Source of the DNA: Intestinirhabdus alba
GTDB lineage: Bacteria > Pseudomonadota > Gammaproteobacteria > Enterobacterales > Enterobacteriaceae
DNA: 64,000 nt
Direction of reading: 5' to 3'
Assembly (NCBI RefSeq): GCF_009711095.1
Contig: NZ_WMJZ01000006.1
Coordinates: 119,995-183,994 of the forward strand
The notes beneath the pieces were generated by a model. That model was given only the letters and a program-made list of their open reading frames with translations, did no database searches and had not been told where the DNA came from. A program made the translations under genes and the position numbers. Shown here piece by piece: positions 10,546 to 20,673 of the stretch. The first letter of the stretch is position 1; each line of letters starts with the position of its first letter.

Positions 10546-10833
10546 ATGAAGCTGGCGGTCGTCACGGGGCAGATTGTTTGTACCGTTCGCCATCAGGGGC
10601 TGGCGCAGGACAAGCTGCTGATGGTGGAAATGATTAACGCCGGGGGGCAGCCCGACGGGCAGTGCGCCGTGGCCATCGACAGCATTGGCGCTGGCACCGG
10701 CGAGTGGGTGCTGCTGGTCAGCGGCAGCTCCGCCCGCCAGGCGCACCGTCATGAGGGATCGCCGGTCGATCTGTGCGTGATCGGCATCGTCGACGAAGTG
10801 GTGACCGGCGGCAAGGTAACCTTCCATAAATAG
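10546..10833 (+). CDS. eutN: Microcompartment vertex protein EutN
   Basis: 95-residue EutN/CcmL-type (BMV) protein expected to form pentamers that cap shell vertices. MKLAVVTGQIVCTVRHQGLA and the VAIDSIGAGTGEWVLLVSGSSAR core are typical. A GGAGG sequence precedes the ATG. Confidence 0.95.
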   Translation: MKLAVVTGQIVCTVRHQGLAQDKLLMVEMINAGGQPDGQCAVAIDSIGAGTGEWVLLVSGSSARQAHRHEGSPVDLCVIGIVDEVVTGGKVTFHK

Positions 10834-10844
10834 GGCAGAAAATC

Positions 10845-12248
10845 ATGAATCAACAGGATATTGAGCAGGTGGTAAAAGCGGTGCTGCTGAAGATGAAGGA
10901 GGGCAGCCGTCCGGACGATGCCGTTCATGACGCGGGCGTTTTTGCCTCCCTGGATGACGCGGTGGCGGCGGCAAAGGTCGCCCGGCAGGCGCTGGGCAGC
11001 GTGGCGATGCGCCAGCTTGCGATCCAGGCCATTCGCGAAGCGGGTGAAGCGCACGCCCGGGAGTTAGCCGAGCTGGCGGTTAGCGAAACCGGGATGGGGC
11101 GGGTGGCGGATAAATACGCCAAGAACGTCGCCCAGGCGCGCGGCACGCCGGGCGTGGAGTGCCTGTCGCCGCAGGTGCTGACCGGCGATAACGGCCTGAC
11201 GCTGATCGAGAACGCGCCCTGGGGCGTGGTGGCGTCGGTAACGCCCTCCACCAACCCGGCGGCGACGGTGATTAACAACGCCATCAGCCTGATCGCCGCG
11301 GGCAACAGCGTGGTGTTCGCCCCCCATCCGGCGGCGAAGAAGGTGTCGCAGCGGGCGATTACGCTGCTCAACCGGGCGATAGTGGCGGCGGGCGGGCCGG
11401 AAAACCTGCTGGTGACCGTCGCGAACCCCGACATTGAGACCGCCCAGCGGCTGTTTAAGTATCCGGGCATCGGCCTGCTGGTGGTGACCGGCGGCGAGGC
11501 GGTGGTCGACGCCGCCCGCAGGCACACCGACAAGCGGCTGATCGCCGCCGGTGCCGGCAACCCGCCGGTGGTGGTGGATGAAACCGCCGACCTGGCGCGC
11601 GCCGCCCGGTCAATCGTTCAGGGAGCCTCCTTCGATAACAACATTATCTGCGCCGACGAAAAGGTGCTGATCGTCGTCGACGGCGTTGCCGACGAACTGA
11701 TGCGCCTGATGGAGAGCCAGCAGGCGGTGAGGCTTACTCAGGAGCAGGCGCAGCGGCTGCAGCCGCTGCTGCTGAAGAATATCGACGAGCGCGGCAAAGG
11801 CACCGTCAGCCGCGACTGGGTGGGACGCGACGCCGCGAAAATCGCCGCGGCCATTGGCCTGAACGTGCCGGAGCAGACGCGCCTGCTGTTCGTTGAAACG
11901 CCCGCCACCCACCCCTTTGCGGTCACCGAGCTGATGATGCCGGTGCTGCCGGTGGTCAGGGCGGCCAACGTCGAGGAGGCCATCGCGCTGGCGGTGCGGC
12001 TGGAGGGCGGCTGTCACCACACGGCGGCGATGCACTCGCGCAATATCGACAACATGAACCGGATGGCCAATGCCATCGATACCAGCATTTTCGTCAAGAA
12101 CGGGCCGTGCATCGCCGGGCTGGGGCTGGGCGGAGAGGGCTGGACCACCATGACGATTACCACGCCGACCGGGGAAGGGGTGACCAGCGCGCGCACCTTT
12201 GTGCGCCTGCGTCGCTGTGTGCTGGTGGATGCGTTTCGCATCGTTTAA
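10845..12248 (+). CDS. eutE: CoA-acylating acetaldehyde dehydrogenase EutE
   Basis: Oxidises acetaldehyde to acetyl-CoA with NAD+. 467 residues. The N-terminal helix MNQQDIEQVVKAVLLKM resembles the amphipathic encapsulation peptides that target cargo into the shell. The catalytic Cys lies in SFDNNIICADEK (about residue 269), and the nucleotide-binding region includes SVTPSTNPAATVINN. It is followed by an unusually long gap (131 bp) before eutJ. Confidence 0.95.
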   Translation: MNQQDIEQVVKAVLLKMKEGSRPDDAVHDAGVFASLDDAVAAAKVARQALGSVAMRQLAIQAIREAGEAHARELAELAVSETGMGRVADKYAKNVAQARGTPGVECLSPQVLTGDNGLTLIENAPWGVVASVTPSTNPAATVINNAISLIAAGNSVVFAPHPAAKKVSQRAITLLNRAIVAAGGPENLLVTVANPDIETAQRLFKYPGIGLLVVTGGEAVVDAARRHTDKRLIAAGAGNPPVVVDETADLARAARSIVQGASFDNNIICADEKVLIVVDGVADELMRLMESQQAVRLTQEQAQRLQPLLLKNIDERGKGTVSRDWVGRDAAKIAAAIGLNVPEQTRLLFVETPATHPFAVTELMMPVLPVVRAANVEEAIALAVRLEGGCHHTAAMHSRNIDNMNRMANAIDTSIFVKNGPCIAGLGLGGEGWTTMTITTPTGEGVTSARTFVRLRRCVLVDAFRIV

Positions 12249-12379
12249 TAGCCGTATGTTATCTGGCATTTTGGCCCCGGGCCGCGCGGCGAATACCCCT
12301 CGCGTACTGCCTGTACGCTTCGGCTCCTGCGCGCTGGCCGGGTCCGGGCTGCCTGCGGACGGGCTATACGGAGAAAGAG

Positions 12380-13219
12380 ATGGCGCAAGACGAACAACTT
12401 TGGCTCGCCCCCAGGCTGCAAAAGGCCGCAGAGCTGTGCAACCAGCCGCCGGGGCAAAGCGACTCGCCGCTGTGGCTGGGCGTTGACCTGGGCACCTGCG
12501 ACGTGGTGTCGATGGTGGTGGACGGCGAAGGCGAGCCGGTGGCGGTATGCCTCGACTGGGCCGACGTGGTGCGCGACGGCATCGTCTGGGATTTCTTCGG
12601 TGCCGTCACCCTCGTGCGCCACCATCTTGATGCGCTTGAGCAGCGGCTGGGCCGCCGCTTCAGCCATGCGGCCACCTCGTTTCCGCCGGGCACCGACCCG
12701 CGTATCTCCATCAACGTGCTGGAGTCCGCCGGGCTGGAAGTCAGCCAGGTGCTGGATGAGCCGACCGCGGTGGCGGATCTGCTGCGGCTGGATAACGCGG
12801 GGGTGGTGGATATCGGCGGTGGCACCACCGGGATCGCCATCGTCAGGCGGGGAGAGGTGATCTACTCGGCGGATGAGGCCACCGGCGGGCACCACATCTC
12901 CCTGACCCTGGCCGGCAACCGACGCATCAGCCTCGAAGAGGCGGAGCGCTACAAGCGCAGCAACGCCGGGGAGATCTGGCCGGTAGTGAAGCCGGTCTAC
13001 GAAAAAATGGCGGAGATTGTTGCCCGCCACATTGAAGGGCAGGGGATCGCCGATCTGTGGCTGGCGGGCGGTGCCTGTATGCAGCCTGGGGTGGGCGAGC
13101 TGTTTCGCAAGCGCTTCCCGCAACTGCGGGTGCATCTGCCGCAGCACAGCCTGTTTATGACCCCGCTGGCAATCGCCTGCGGTGGGAAAGAGAAAGCGGA
13201 GGGGATCTATGCAAGCTGA
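12380..13219 (+). CDS. eutJ: EutJ, Hsp70/actin-fold chaperone-like protein
   Basis: 279 residues from the ATG behind GGAGAAAGAG; this matches the usual EutJ length, whereas a longer upstream frame overlaps eutE. Contains actin/Hsp70 ATPase motifs LGVDLGTCDVVSMVVDG (phosphate 1) and VVDIGGGTTGIAIV (phosphate 2), and LWLAGGACMQPGVGE (adenosine). The role is unproven; usually suggested to be a chaperone for eut proteins. Overlaps the eutG start by 11 bp. Confidence 0.93.
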   Translation: MAQDEQLWLAPRLQKAAELCNQPPGQSDSPLWLGVDLGTCDVVSMVVDGEGEPVAVCLDWADVVRDGIVWDFFGAVTLVRHHLDALEQRLGRRFSHAATSFPPGTDPRISINVLESAGLEVSQVLDEPTAVADLLRLDNAGVVDIGGGTTGIAIVRRGEVIYSADEATGGHHISLTLAGNRRISLEEAERYKRSNAGEIWPVVKPVYEKMAEIVARHIEGQGIADLWLAGGACMQPGVGELFRKRFPQLRVHLPQHSLFMTPLAIACGGKEKAEGIYAS

Positions 13220-14393
13220 ACTGCAGAGCGCGCTGTACCAGGCGTTTGACACCCTGAACCTGCAGCGGGTGAAAACCTTCAGCGTGCCGCCGGTGATTCT
13301 GTGCGGCCTCGGGGCGATCGGTGCCTGCGGCCAGCAGGCGCGGATCCGGGGCTTAACGCATCTGTTTGTGATGGTTGACGGCTTCCTGCACCGGGCGGGC
13401 ATGACCGCCGGGCTGGCGCGCAGTCTGGGGATGAAGGGTGTGGCGATGACCCTCTGGCCGTGTCCGGCGGGGGAGCCGTGCATCACCGACGTCTGCACGG
13501 CGGTGGCGCAGCTCAGGGAGGCCGGGTGCGACGGCGTGCTGGCCTTCGGCGGCGGCTCGGTGCTCGACGCGGCGAAGGCGGTGGCGCTGCTGGCTACCAA
13601 CCCCGAGCAGACCCTGGCCGACATGACCGAACGGAGCGTTCTGCACCCCCGTCTGCCGCTGATGGCGGTGCCGACCACCGCCGGAACCGGTTCCGAAACC
13701 ACCAACGTGACGGTGATTATCGATGCTGCGAGCGGGCGCAAGCAGGTGCTGGCACACCCCCTGCTGATGCCGGATCTGGCGATCCTCGACGCCGCCCTGA
13801 CCGAGGGCGTGCCGCCGCAGGTGACGGCGATGACCGGGATCGACGCCCTGACCCACGCGGTGGAGGCCTGGAGCGCCCTTGGCGCTTCGCCGTTTACCGA
13901 CAGCCTCGCCCTTGGCGCGATAGCGACCATCGGCCAGGCGCTGCCGAAGGCGGTGGGCTACGGCCAGGATCTGGCGGCGCGGGAGAGCATGCTGCTGGCC
14001 TCCTGCATGGCGGGAATGGCCTTTTCCAGCGCCGGGCTGGGGCTGTGCCACGCGATGGCCCATCCGCCGGGTGCCGCGCTGCATATCCCGCACGGCCAGG
14101 CCAACGCCATCCTGCTGCCAGGGGTGATGAGCTTTAACCGGCTGGTGTGCCGCGAGCGCTTCTGCCATCTCGGGCGGGCGCTCACCAACAGGAAATGCGA
14201 TGACCGCGGCGCGATTGAGGCCGTTAGCGGGCTGATTGCCGACGTCGGGCTGACGAAGCGGCTGGCCGACGTCGGTGCCCGTCGCGAGCACTTTGAGGAG
14301 TGGGCGCAGGCGGCGCTGGACGATATCTGTCTGCGCGGCAACCCCCGAACCGCCACCCGCGAGCAGATTATCGAACTCTACGCGGCGGCATAA
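13209..14393 (+). CDS. eutG: Iron-type alcohol dehydrogenase EutG
   Basis: Reduces acetaldehyde to ethanol, regenerating NAD+ inside the microcompartment. 394 residues from the ATG behind GGAGGGGATCT within the end of eutJ. Motifs of group III (Fe-dependent) alcohol dehydrogenases: GGGSVLDAAKAVALL (NAD binding), PTTAGTGSETTNVTVI, and metal-ligand histidines in LCHAMAHPPGAALHIPHGQ. The N-terminal helix QSALYQAFDTLNLQ may be an encapsulation peptide. Confidence 0.94.
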   Translation: MQAELQSALYQAFDTLNLQRVKTFSVPPVILCGLGAIGACGQQARIRGLTHLFVMVDGFLHRAGMTAGLARSLGMKGVAMTLWPCPAGEPCITDVCTAVAQLREAGCDGVLAFGGGSVLDAAKAVALLATNPEQTLADMTERSVLHPRLPLMAVPTTAGTGSETTNVTVIIDAASGRKQVLAHPLLMPDLAILDAALTEGVPPQVTAMTGIDALTHAVEAWSALGASPFTDSLALGAIATIGQALPKAVGYGQDLAARESMLLASCMAGMAFSSAGLGLCHAMAHPPGAALHIPHGQANAILLPGVMSFNRLVCRERFCHLGRALTNRKCDDRGAIEAVSGLIADVGLTKRLADVGARREHFEEWAQAALDDICLRGNPRTATREQIIELYAAA

Positions 14394-14471
14394 CCAGGCT
14401 ACCGGGCCGCGCGCCGCCCTCCGGGAAGGAGGCGTTCTGCCCGGCAGGGCCTGACAAACGGAGATAACGCA

Positions 14472-15701
14472 ATGGGAATTAACGAAATCATCATGTACAT
14501 CATGATGTTCTTTATGCTGATCGCCGCCGTGGACAGGATCCTGGCGCAGTTCGGCGGTTCGGCGCGCTTCCTCGGCCGCTTTGGCAAGAGCATCGAGGGG
14601 GCCGGCGGCCAGTTTGAAGAGGGATTTATGGCGATGGGGGCGCTGGGGCTGGCGATGGTCGGCATGACCGCCCTGGCACCGGTGCTGGCGAAGCTGCTCG
14701 GGCCGGTGATTATCCCGCTGTATGAAATGCTTGGTGCCAACCCGTCGATGTTCGCCGGAACGCTGCTGGCCTGCGATATGGGCGGCTTCTTCCTCGCCAA
14801 AGAGCTGGCGGGAGGCGACGTGGCGGCGTGGCTCTATTCCGGCCTGATTCTGGGGGCGATGATGGGGCCGACACTCGTCTTTTCCATCCCGGTTGCGCTG
14901 GGGATTATTGAGCCATCCGACCGCCGTTACCTGGCGCTTGGCGTGCTGGCGGGTATCGTCACCATTCCGATCGGCTGCATCGCGGGCGGGCTGGTGGCCA
15001 TGTACTCCGGCGTGGAGGTTAACGGTCAGCCGGTGGAGTTCACCTTCGCGCTGATCCTGATGAATATGATCCCGGTGATTATCGTCGCGGTGCTGGTGGC
15101 GCTGGGCCTGAAGTTTATTCCGGAAAAGATGATTAGCGGCTTTCAGATCTTCGCTAAGTTCCTCGTGGCGCTGATCACCCTCGGTCTGGCGGCGGCGGTG
15201 ATCAAGTTTCTGCTCGGCTGGGATCTGATCCCCGGACTCGATCCGATCTTTATGTCGCCTGGCGATCGGCCCGGCGAAGTGATGCGCGCCATCGAGGTGA
15301 TCGGCTCGATCTCCTGCGTCCTGCTGGGCGCTTATCCGATGGTGCTGCTGCTGACCCGCTGGTTTGAGAAGCCGCTGATGCGCGTCGGCGGGCTATTGAA
15401 AATCAACAACATGGCGGCGGGCGGCATGGTGGCGACCCTGGCCAACAACATCCCGATGTTCGGCATGATGAAGCAGATGGACACCCGCGGCAAGGTAATC
15501 AACTGCGCCTTCGCCGTCTCTGCCGCCTTTGCGCTGGGCGACCACCTGGGCTTCGCCGCCGCCAACATGAACGCCATGATTTTCCCGATGATCGTCGGCA
15601 AGCTGATCGGCGGGGTGACGGCCATCGGCGTGGCGATGCTGCTGGTGCCGAAGGACGAGCGGGCGACGGCGGCGGCGGAGCAGGCGGAGGCGCGGCCGTG
15701 A
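14472..15701 (+). CDS. eutH: Ethanolamine permease EutH
   Basis: 409-residue polytopic inner-membrane protein with about ten hydrophobic segments (for example MYIMMFFMLIAAVDRILA and GVLAGIVTIPIGCIAGGLVA). EutH helps ethanolamine uptake when the substrate is scarce or protonated. Its TGA overlaps the GTG start of eutA. Confidence 0.95.
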   Translation: MGINEIIMYIMMFFMLIAAVDRILAQFGGSARFLGRFGKSIEGAGGQFEEGFMAMGALGLAMVGMTALAPVLAKLLGPVIIPLYEMLGANPSMFAGTLLACDMGGFFLAKELAGGDVAAWLYSGLILGAMMGPTLVFSIPVALGIIEPSDRRYLALGVLAGIVTIPIGCIAGGLVAMYSGVEVNGQPVEFTFALILMNMIPVIIVAVLVALGLKFIPEKMISGFQIFAKFLVALITLGLAAAVIKFLLGWDLIPGLDPIFMSPGDRPGEVMRAIEVIGSISCVLLGAYPMVLLLTRWFEKPLMRVGGLLKINNMAAGGMVATLANNIPMFGMMKQMDTRGKVINCAFAVSAAFALGDHLGFAAANMNAMIFPMIVGKLIGGVTAIGVAMLLVPKDERATAAAEQAEARP

Positions 15702-17101
15702 ACACCCGGCGGCTGCTGAGCGTCGGCATTGATATCGGCACCACCACCACCCAGGTGATCTTCTCGCGCCTTGAGCTGGTGAACCGGGCGGCGGTGTCGC
15801 AGGTGCCGCGCTATGAGTTCGTCAAACGCGAAATCAGCTGGCAAAGCCCGGTCTTCTTCACCCCCGTCGACAGAGAGGGAGGGCTGAGGGAGGCGGAGCT
15901 GAGGGCGCTGATTCTGGCCCAGTATCAGGCCGCGGGCGTGGCCCCGGAAGCGGTGGACTCCGGGGCGATCATCATCACCGGCGAAAGCGCGAAGACCCGC
16001 AACGCCCGGCCGGCGGTGCTGGCGCTCTCACAGTCGCTGGGTGATTTTGTGGTGGCCAGCGCCGGGCCGCACCTGGAGTCGATCATCGCCGGCCAGGGCG
16101 CGGGGGCGCAGGCCCTCTCGGCCCGGCGGATGTGCCGGGTGCTCAATATCGACATCGGCGGCGGCACCGCCAACTACGCCCTGTTTGAGGCCGGAAAGAT
16201 CGGCGGCACCGCCTGCCTGAACGTCGGCGGGCGGCTGCTGGAGACCGACGGCCAGGGGCGGGTGGTTTATGCGCATCCGCCGGGCCAGACGATCGTCGAT
16301 GAGGTGTTTGGCCCCGGCACCTGCGCCCGGGCGCTGAGCGCCGGGCAGCTGGCGCAGGTGGCGCGTCGGATGGCGGGGCTGATCGTTGAGGTGATTGACG
16401 GGGCGCTCTCTCCGCTGGCGCAAACCCTGCTGCAGACCGCGCCGCTGCCGGCGGGAGCGCCCCCCGACGCCATCACCCTTTCCGGCGGCGTCGGCGAGTG
16501 CTACCGCCACCAGCCTGCGGACCCGTTCTGCTTTTCCGACGTCGGGCCGCTGCTGGCGACGGCGCTGCACGAACATCCGCGGCTGCGGGAGATGAACGTG
16601 CAGTTTCCGGCGCAGACCGTGCGCGCCACGGTGATTGGTGCCGGAGCGCATACCCTGTCGCTTTCCGGCAGCACCATCTTTCTTACGGATGTGGCGCTGC
16701 CGCTGCGCAATCTGCCGGTGGCGATCCCGGCGGAGAGCGAGAACCTGGCGGAGGGCTGGCGGCAGGCGCTGATTCAGCTCGATCTGGACCCGCAGGCCGA
16801 CGCCTATGTGCTGGCGCTGCCCGCCTCGCTTCCGGCGCGCTACGCCGCGCTGCTGACGGTTATCGAGGCGCTGCTGGCCTTTGTGGCGCGCTTTCCTGGC
16901 CCTCACCCCCTGCTGCTGGTGGCCGGGCAGGACTTTGGCAAGGCTCTGGGGATGCTGCTGCGCCCCCGGCTGCCGCAACGCCCGCTGGCGGTTATTGACG
17001 AGGTTACCGTCCATGCGGGGGACTATATCGACATTGGTACGCCTCTTTTTGGCGGTTCGGTTGTGCCGGTAACGGTGAAATCACTCGCATTTCCTTCCTG
17101 A
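15698..17101 (+). CDS. eutA: Ethanolamine ammonia-lyase reactivating factor EutA
   Basis: 467 residues from a GTG overlapping the eutH stop by four bases. Actin-like ATPase motifs: SVGIDIGTTTTQVIF at the N-terminus and LNIDIGGGTANYALFE in the middle. EutA exchanges damaged cobalamin on the lyase for fresh adenosylcobalamin. eutB follows 11 bp downstream. Confidence 0.95.
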   Translation: MNTRRLLSVGIDIGTTTTQVIFSRLELVNRAAVSQVPRYEFVKREISWQSPVFFTPVDREGGLREAELRALILAQYQAAGVAPEAVDSGAIIITGESAKTRNARPAVLALSQSLGDFVVASAGPHLESIIAGQGAGAQALSARRMCRVLNIDIGGGTANYALFEAGKIGGTACLNVGGRLLETDGQGRVVYAHPPGQTIVDEVFGPGTCARALSAGQLAQVARRMAGLIVEVIDGALSPLAQTLLQTAPLPAGAPPDAITLSGGVGECYRHQPADPFCFSDVGPLLATALHEHPRLREMNVQFPAQTVRATVIGAGAHTLSLSGSTIFLTDVALPLRNLPVAIPAESENLAEGWRQALIQLDLDPQADAYVLALPASLPARYAALLTVIEALLAFVARFPGPHPLLLVAGQDFGKALGMLLRPRLPQRPLAVIDEVTVHAGDYIDIGTPLFGGSVVPVTVKSLAFPS

Positions 17102-17112
17102 GGGAACGACTT

Positions 17113-18474
17113 ATGAAGCTAAAAACCACATTGTTCGGCAATGTTTATCAATTTAAGGATGTTAAAGAGGTGCTGGCGAAGGCCAACGAATTGCGTTCGG
17201 GGGATGTGCTGGCGGGCGTGGCGGCGCAAAGCTCCCAGGAGCGGGTGGCGGCGAAACAGGTACTCTCCGACATGACGGTGGCCGATATTCGCAATAACCC
17301 GGTGATCCCCTATGAGGAGGATTGCGTGACGCGCCTGATTCAGGACGACGTCAACGAAACCGCCTATAACCGGATCAAGAACTGGACCATCAGCGACCTG
17401 CGCGAGTACATACTGAGCGATGAAACCTCCGTTGACGACATCGCCTTCACCCGCAAAGGGCTGACCTCGGAAGTGGTGGCGGCGGTGGCGAAGATCTGCT
17501 CCAACGCCGATCTGATCTACGGCGGCAAGAAGATGCCGGTGATTAAGAAAGCCAACACCACCATCGGCCTGCCGGGTACCTTCAGCTGCCGCCTGCAGCC
17601 GAACGATACCCGTGACGACGTGCAGAGCATCGCCGCGCAGATCTACGAAGGGCTGTCGTTTGGCGCGGGGGACGCGGTGATCGGCGTTAACCCGGTGACC
17701 GACGACGTGGAAAACCTGAGTCGGGTGCTGGACACCGTCTACGGGGTGATCGACAAGTTTAACATCCCCACCCAGGGCTGCGTGTTGGCGCATGTGACCA
17801 CCCAGATCGAGGCCATTCGTCGCGGCGCGCCGGGGGGGCTTATCTTCCAGAGCATCTGCGGCAGCGAAAAGGGCTTAAAGGAGTTCGGCGTCGAGCTGGC
17901 GATGCTCGATGAAGCGCGCGCCGTCGGCGCGGAATTTAACCGCATCGCCGGGGAGAACTGCCTCTATTTTGAAACCGGCCAGGGCTCGGCGCTGTCGGCG
18001 GACGCCCACTTCGGTGCCGATCAGGTGACGATGGAGGCGCGCAACTACGGCCTGGCGCGGCACTACGATCCGTTCCTCGTTAATACGGTGGTGGGCTTTA
18101 TCGGGCCGGAGTATCTCTACAACGACCGGCAGATCATTCGCGCGGGCTTAGAAGATCACTTTATGGGCAAGCTGAGCGGCATTTCGATGGGCTGCGACTG
18201 CTGCTACACCAACCACGCCGACGCCGACCAGAACCTCAACGAAAACCTGATGATTCTGCTCGCCACCGCCGGCTGCAACTACATCATGGGCATGCCGCTC
18301 GGCGACGACATCATGCTCAACTATCAGACCACCGCCTTCCACGATACCGCCACCGTGCGTCAGCTGCTGAACCTGCGCCCGTCGCCGGAGTTTGAGCGCT
18401 GGCTGGAGACGATGGGCATTATGGCAAACGGTCGCCTGACCAAGCGGGCGGGCGATCCGTCACTGTTCTTCTGA
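17113..18474 (+). CDS. eutB: Ethanolamine ammonia-lyase large subunit EutB
   Basis: 453 residues, the usual length. Forms the TIM-barrel substrate subunit of the adenosylcobalamin-dependent lyase converting ethanolamine to acetaldehyde and ammonia. MKLKTTLFGNVYQFKDVKEV start, IYEGLSFGAGDAVIGVNPVT and YFETGQGSALSADAHFGADQ are hallmark stretches. AGGGAACGAC precedes the ATG. Confidence 0.97.
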   Translation: MKLKTTLFGNVYQFKDVKEVLAKANELRSGDVLAGVAAQSSQERVAAKQVLSDMTVADIRNNPVIPYEEDCVTRLIQDDVNETAYNRIKNWTISDLREYILSDETSVDDIAFTRKGLTSEVVAAVAKICSNADLIYGGKKMPVIKKANTTIGLPGTFSCRLQPNDTRDDVQSIAAQIYEGLSFGAGDAVIGVNPVTDDVENLSRVLDTVYGVIDKFNIPTQGCVLAHVTTQIEAIRRGAPGGLIFQSICGSEKGLKEFGVELAMLDEARAVGAEFNRIAGENCLYFETGQGSALSADAHFGADQVTMEARNYGLARHYDPFLVNTVVGFIGPEYLYNDRQIIRAGLEDHFMGKLSGISMGCDCCYTNHADADQNLNENLMILLATAGCNYIMGMPLGDDIMLNYQTTAFHDTATVRQLLNLRPSPEFERWLETMGIMANGRLTKRAGDPSLFF

Positions 18475-18492
18475 TGACGCGGAGATAAGACG

Positions 18493-19392
18493 ATGGATCA
18501 AAAACAGATTGAAGAAATTGTGCGCAGCGTGATGGCGTCAATGGGGCAGGAAGCGCCGCAGCCCGCCGCGTCGTCGGCGCAGCCCGGTGACGGAGCGCAT
18601 TCCGCCGCCGCCGTCACCCCGGCCGAAAGCTGCGCGCTGGATTTAGGCTCGGCGGAGGCGAAGGCGTGGATTGGCGTGGAGCATCCGCATCGGGCCGAAG
18701 TGCTGACCGAGCTGCGGCGCAGCACCGCGGCCCGCGTCTGCACCGGCCGGGCCGGGCCGCGCCCGCGCACCCAGGCGCTGCTGCGCTTTCTCGCCGACCA
18801 CTCCCGCTCGAAGGACACGGTGCTCAAAGAGGTGCCGGAGGCGTGGGTGCAGGCCCAGGGGCTGCTGGAGGTGCGCTCGGAGATCGGTGACAAAAACCGC
18901 TATCTGACGCGGCCGGATTTGGGCCGCCGCCTGAGCCAGGAGGGGGTTGAGACGCTGAAGGCCCACTGCGTCATGAACCCGGACGTGCAGGTGGTGGTCT
19001 CCGACGGCCTCTCTACCGATGCGATTACCGCCAACTATGAGGAGATCCTGCCGCCGCTGCTCGCCGGGCTGAAGCAGGCCGGGCTGAAGGTGGGCACGCC
19101 GTTCTTCGTCCGCTACGGCCGGGTGAAGATTGAGGATCAGATTGGCGAAATTCTCGGCGCGAAGGTGGTTATCCTGCTGGTGGGCGAACGTCCGGGGCTG
19201 GGGCAGTCGGAGAGCCTCTCCTGCTACGCCGTCTACTCGCCGCAGGTGGCCACCACCGTCGAGGCGGACCGCACCTGTATCTCCAACATCCACCAGGGCG
19301 GTACGCCGCCGGTGGAGGCCGCGGCGGTTATCGTGGATCTGGCCAAACGTATGCTGGAGCAGAAGGCGTCCGGCATCAATATGACCCGTTAA
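18493..19392 (+). CDS. eutC: Ethanolamine ammonia-lyase small subunit EutC
   Basis: 299 residues. The N-terminal helix [19 protein letters not shown] is the known type of encapsulation peptide, followed by a low-complexity Ala/Pro linker (about 20-45) and the cobalamin-binding domain with [17 protein letters not shown] and [19 protein letters not shown]. Lies 18 bp after eutB. Confidence 0.96.
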   Translation: MDQKQIEEIVRSVMASMGQEAPQPAASSAQPGDGAHSAAAVTPAESCALDLGSAEAKAWIGVEHPHRAEVLTELRRSTAARVCTGRAGPRPRTQALLRFLADHSRSKDTVLKEVPEAWVQAQGLLEVRSEIGDKNRYLTRPDLGRRLSQEGVETLKAHCVMNPDVQVVVSDGLSTDAITANYEEILPPLLAGLKQAGLKVGTPFFVRYGRVKIEDQIGEILGAKVVILLVGERPGLGQSESLSCYAVYSPQVATTVEADRTCISNIHQGGTPPVEAAAVIVDLAKRMLEQKASGINMTR

Positions 19393-19401
19393 GGAGGCAA
19401 C

Positions 19402-20061
19402 ATGCCAGCACTAGATTTGATTCGACCCTCGGTCTGCGCCATGCGCGTAATTGCCTCCGTGAATGACGGATTTGCGCGGGAGCTTAAGCTGCCGCCGCAT
19501 ATTCGTAGCCTCGGCCTGATTACGGTGGATTCCGATGACGTGGCCTATATCGCCGCCGACGAGGCGACCAAACAGGCGATGGTGGAGGTGGTGTTCGGCC
19601 GCTCGCTGTACGCCGGGGCGGCCCACGGACCGTCGCCCACCGCCGGAGAGGTGATGATTATGCTGGGCGGACCGAACCCGGCGGAAGTGCGCGCCGGACT
19701 GGACGCCATGGTGGCGCATATTGAGAGCGGGGCGGCCTTCCAGTGGGCCAATGACGCGCAGGATACGGCGTTTCTGGCGCACGTGGTTTCGCGCAGCGGA
19801 TCGTACCTTTCGGCCTCCGCCGGCTGTACGCCTGGCGATCCGCTTGCCTATCTGGTGGCTCCGCCGCTGGAGGCGACGTTTGGCATCGACGCGGCGATGA
19901 AGTCCGCCGACGTCCAACTGGCCGTCTGGGTGCCGCCGCCGTCGGAAACCAACTATGCGGCGGCGTTCCTGACCGGCAGCCAGGCCGCCTGTAAGGCCGC
20001 CTGCACCGCCTTTACCGGGGCGGTGCTGGATATCGCCCGCAGCCCGGTCCAGCGGGCGTAA
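19402..20061 (+). CDS. eutL: Microcompartment shell protein EutL (tandem BMC)
   Basis: 219 residues; two permuted BMC domains that form a pseudohexameric trimer with a gated pore. [20 protein letters not shown] at the start and the [18 protein letters not shown] segment are typical. AAGGAGGC precedes the ATG. Confidence 0.96.
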   Translation: MPALDLIRPSVCAMRVIASVNDGFARELKLPPHIRSLGLITVDSDDVAYIAADEATKQAMVEVVFGRSLYAGAAHGPSPTAGEVMIMLGGPNPAEVRAGLDAMVAHIESGAAFQWANDAQDTAFLAHVVSRSGSYLSASAGCTPGDPLAYLVAPPLEATFGIDAAMKSADVQLAVWVPPPSETNYAAAFLTGSQAACKAACTAFTGAVLDIARSPVQRA

Positions 20062-20072
20062 CGGAGGTGGCG

Positions 20073-20576
20073 ATGATCAACGCACTGGGACTACTGGAAG
20101 TGGACGGTATGGTCGCCGCCGTTGACGCGGCGGACGCCATGCTGAAGGCCGCCAACGTGCGCCTGCTCAGCCATGAGGTGCTCGATCCCGGCAGGCTGAC
20201 GCTGGTGGTGGAGGGCGATCTGGCGGCGTGTCGTGCGGCGCTGGACGCCGGAAGCGCCGCGGCCCGGCGTACGGGGCAGGTCATCAGCCGTAGGGAAATC
20301 GGCCGTCCGGAAGTGGATACCCAATGGCTGATCGGCGGCTTTAAGCGCGCGCCTGCGCCGCCCGGAAAGCCGCCCGGAAAGCCGCCGGAGGTTGCTGCCC
20401 CTGAATCCAGCGCGGCGCTGCTGACGCTGCTGGCGTCGGTGCGTCAGGGCATGACGGCGGGGGAGGTGGCCGCGCACTTTGGCTGGTCGCTTGATAAAGC
20501 CCGAACGATTCTGGAACAGCTCTTTTCTGACGGAGCATTGCGGAAACGCAGCAGTCGCTACCGCTTAAAACATTAA
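20073..20576 (+). CDS. eutK: Microcompartment shell protein EutK with C-terminal helix-turn-helix
   Basis: 167 residues from ATG 20073 (a GTG two codons upstream lies within the GGAGG site, so the ATG is preferred). Residues 1 to about 90 are a BMC domain (MINALGLLEVDGMVAAVDAA). A proline-rich linker (APAPPGKPPGKPPEV) follows, then a winged-helix-like module (TAGEVAAHFGWSLDKARTIL ... KRSSRYRLKH) proposed to bind nucleic acid. Confidence 0.94.
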   Translation: MINALGLLEVDGMVAAVDAADAMLKAANVRLLSHEVLDPGRLTLVVEGDLAACRAALDAGSAAARRTGQVISRREIGRPEVDTQWLIGGFKRAPAPPGKPPGKPPEVAAPESSAALLTLLASVRQGMTAGEVAAHFGWSLDKARTILEQLFSDGALRKRSSRYRLKH

Positions 20577-20673
20577 CCAGTCGGAGGCGTCGGGGCGCGA
20601 ACGGGCGGTCCGTCAGGCAATGATTTGTGCGTTTGCCTGATGGCATCGTCTGCCGCTCCCGGCGAAAAAGATC

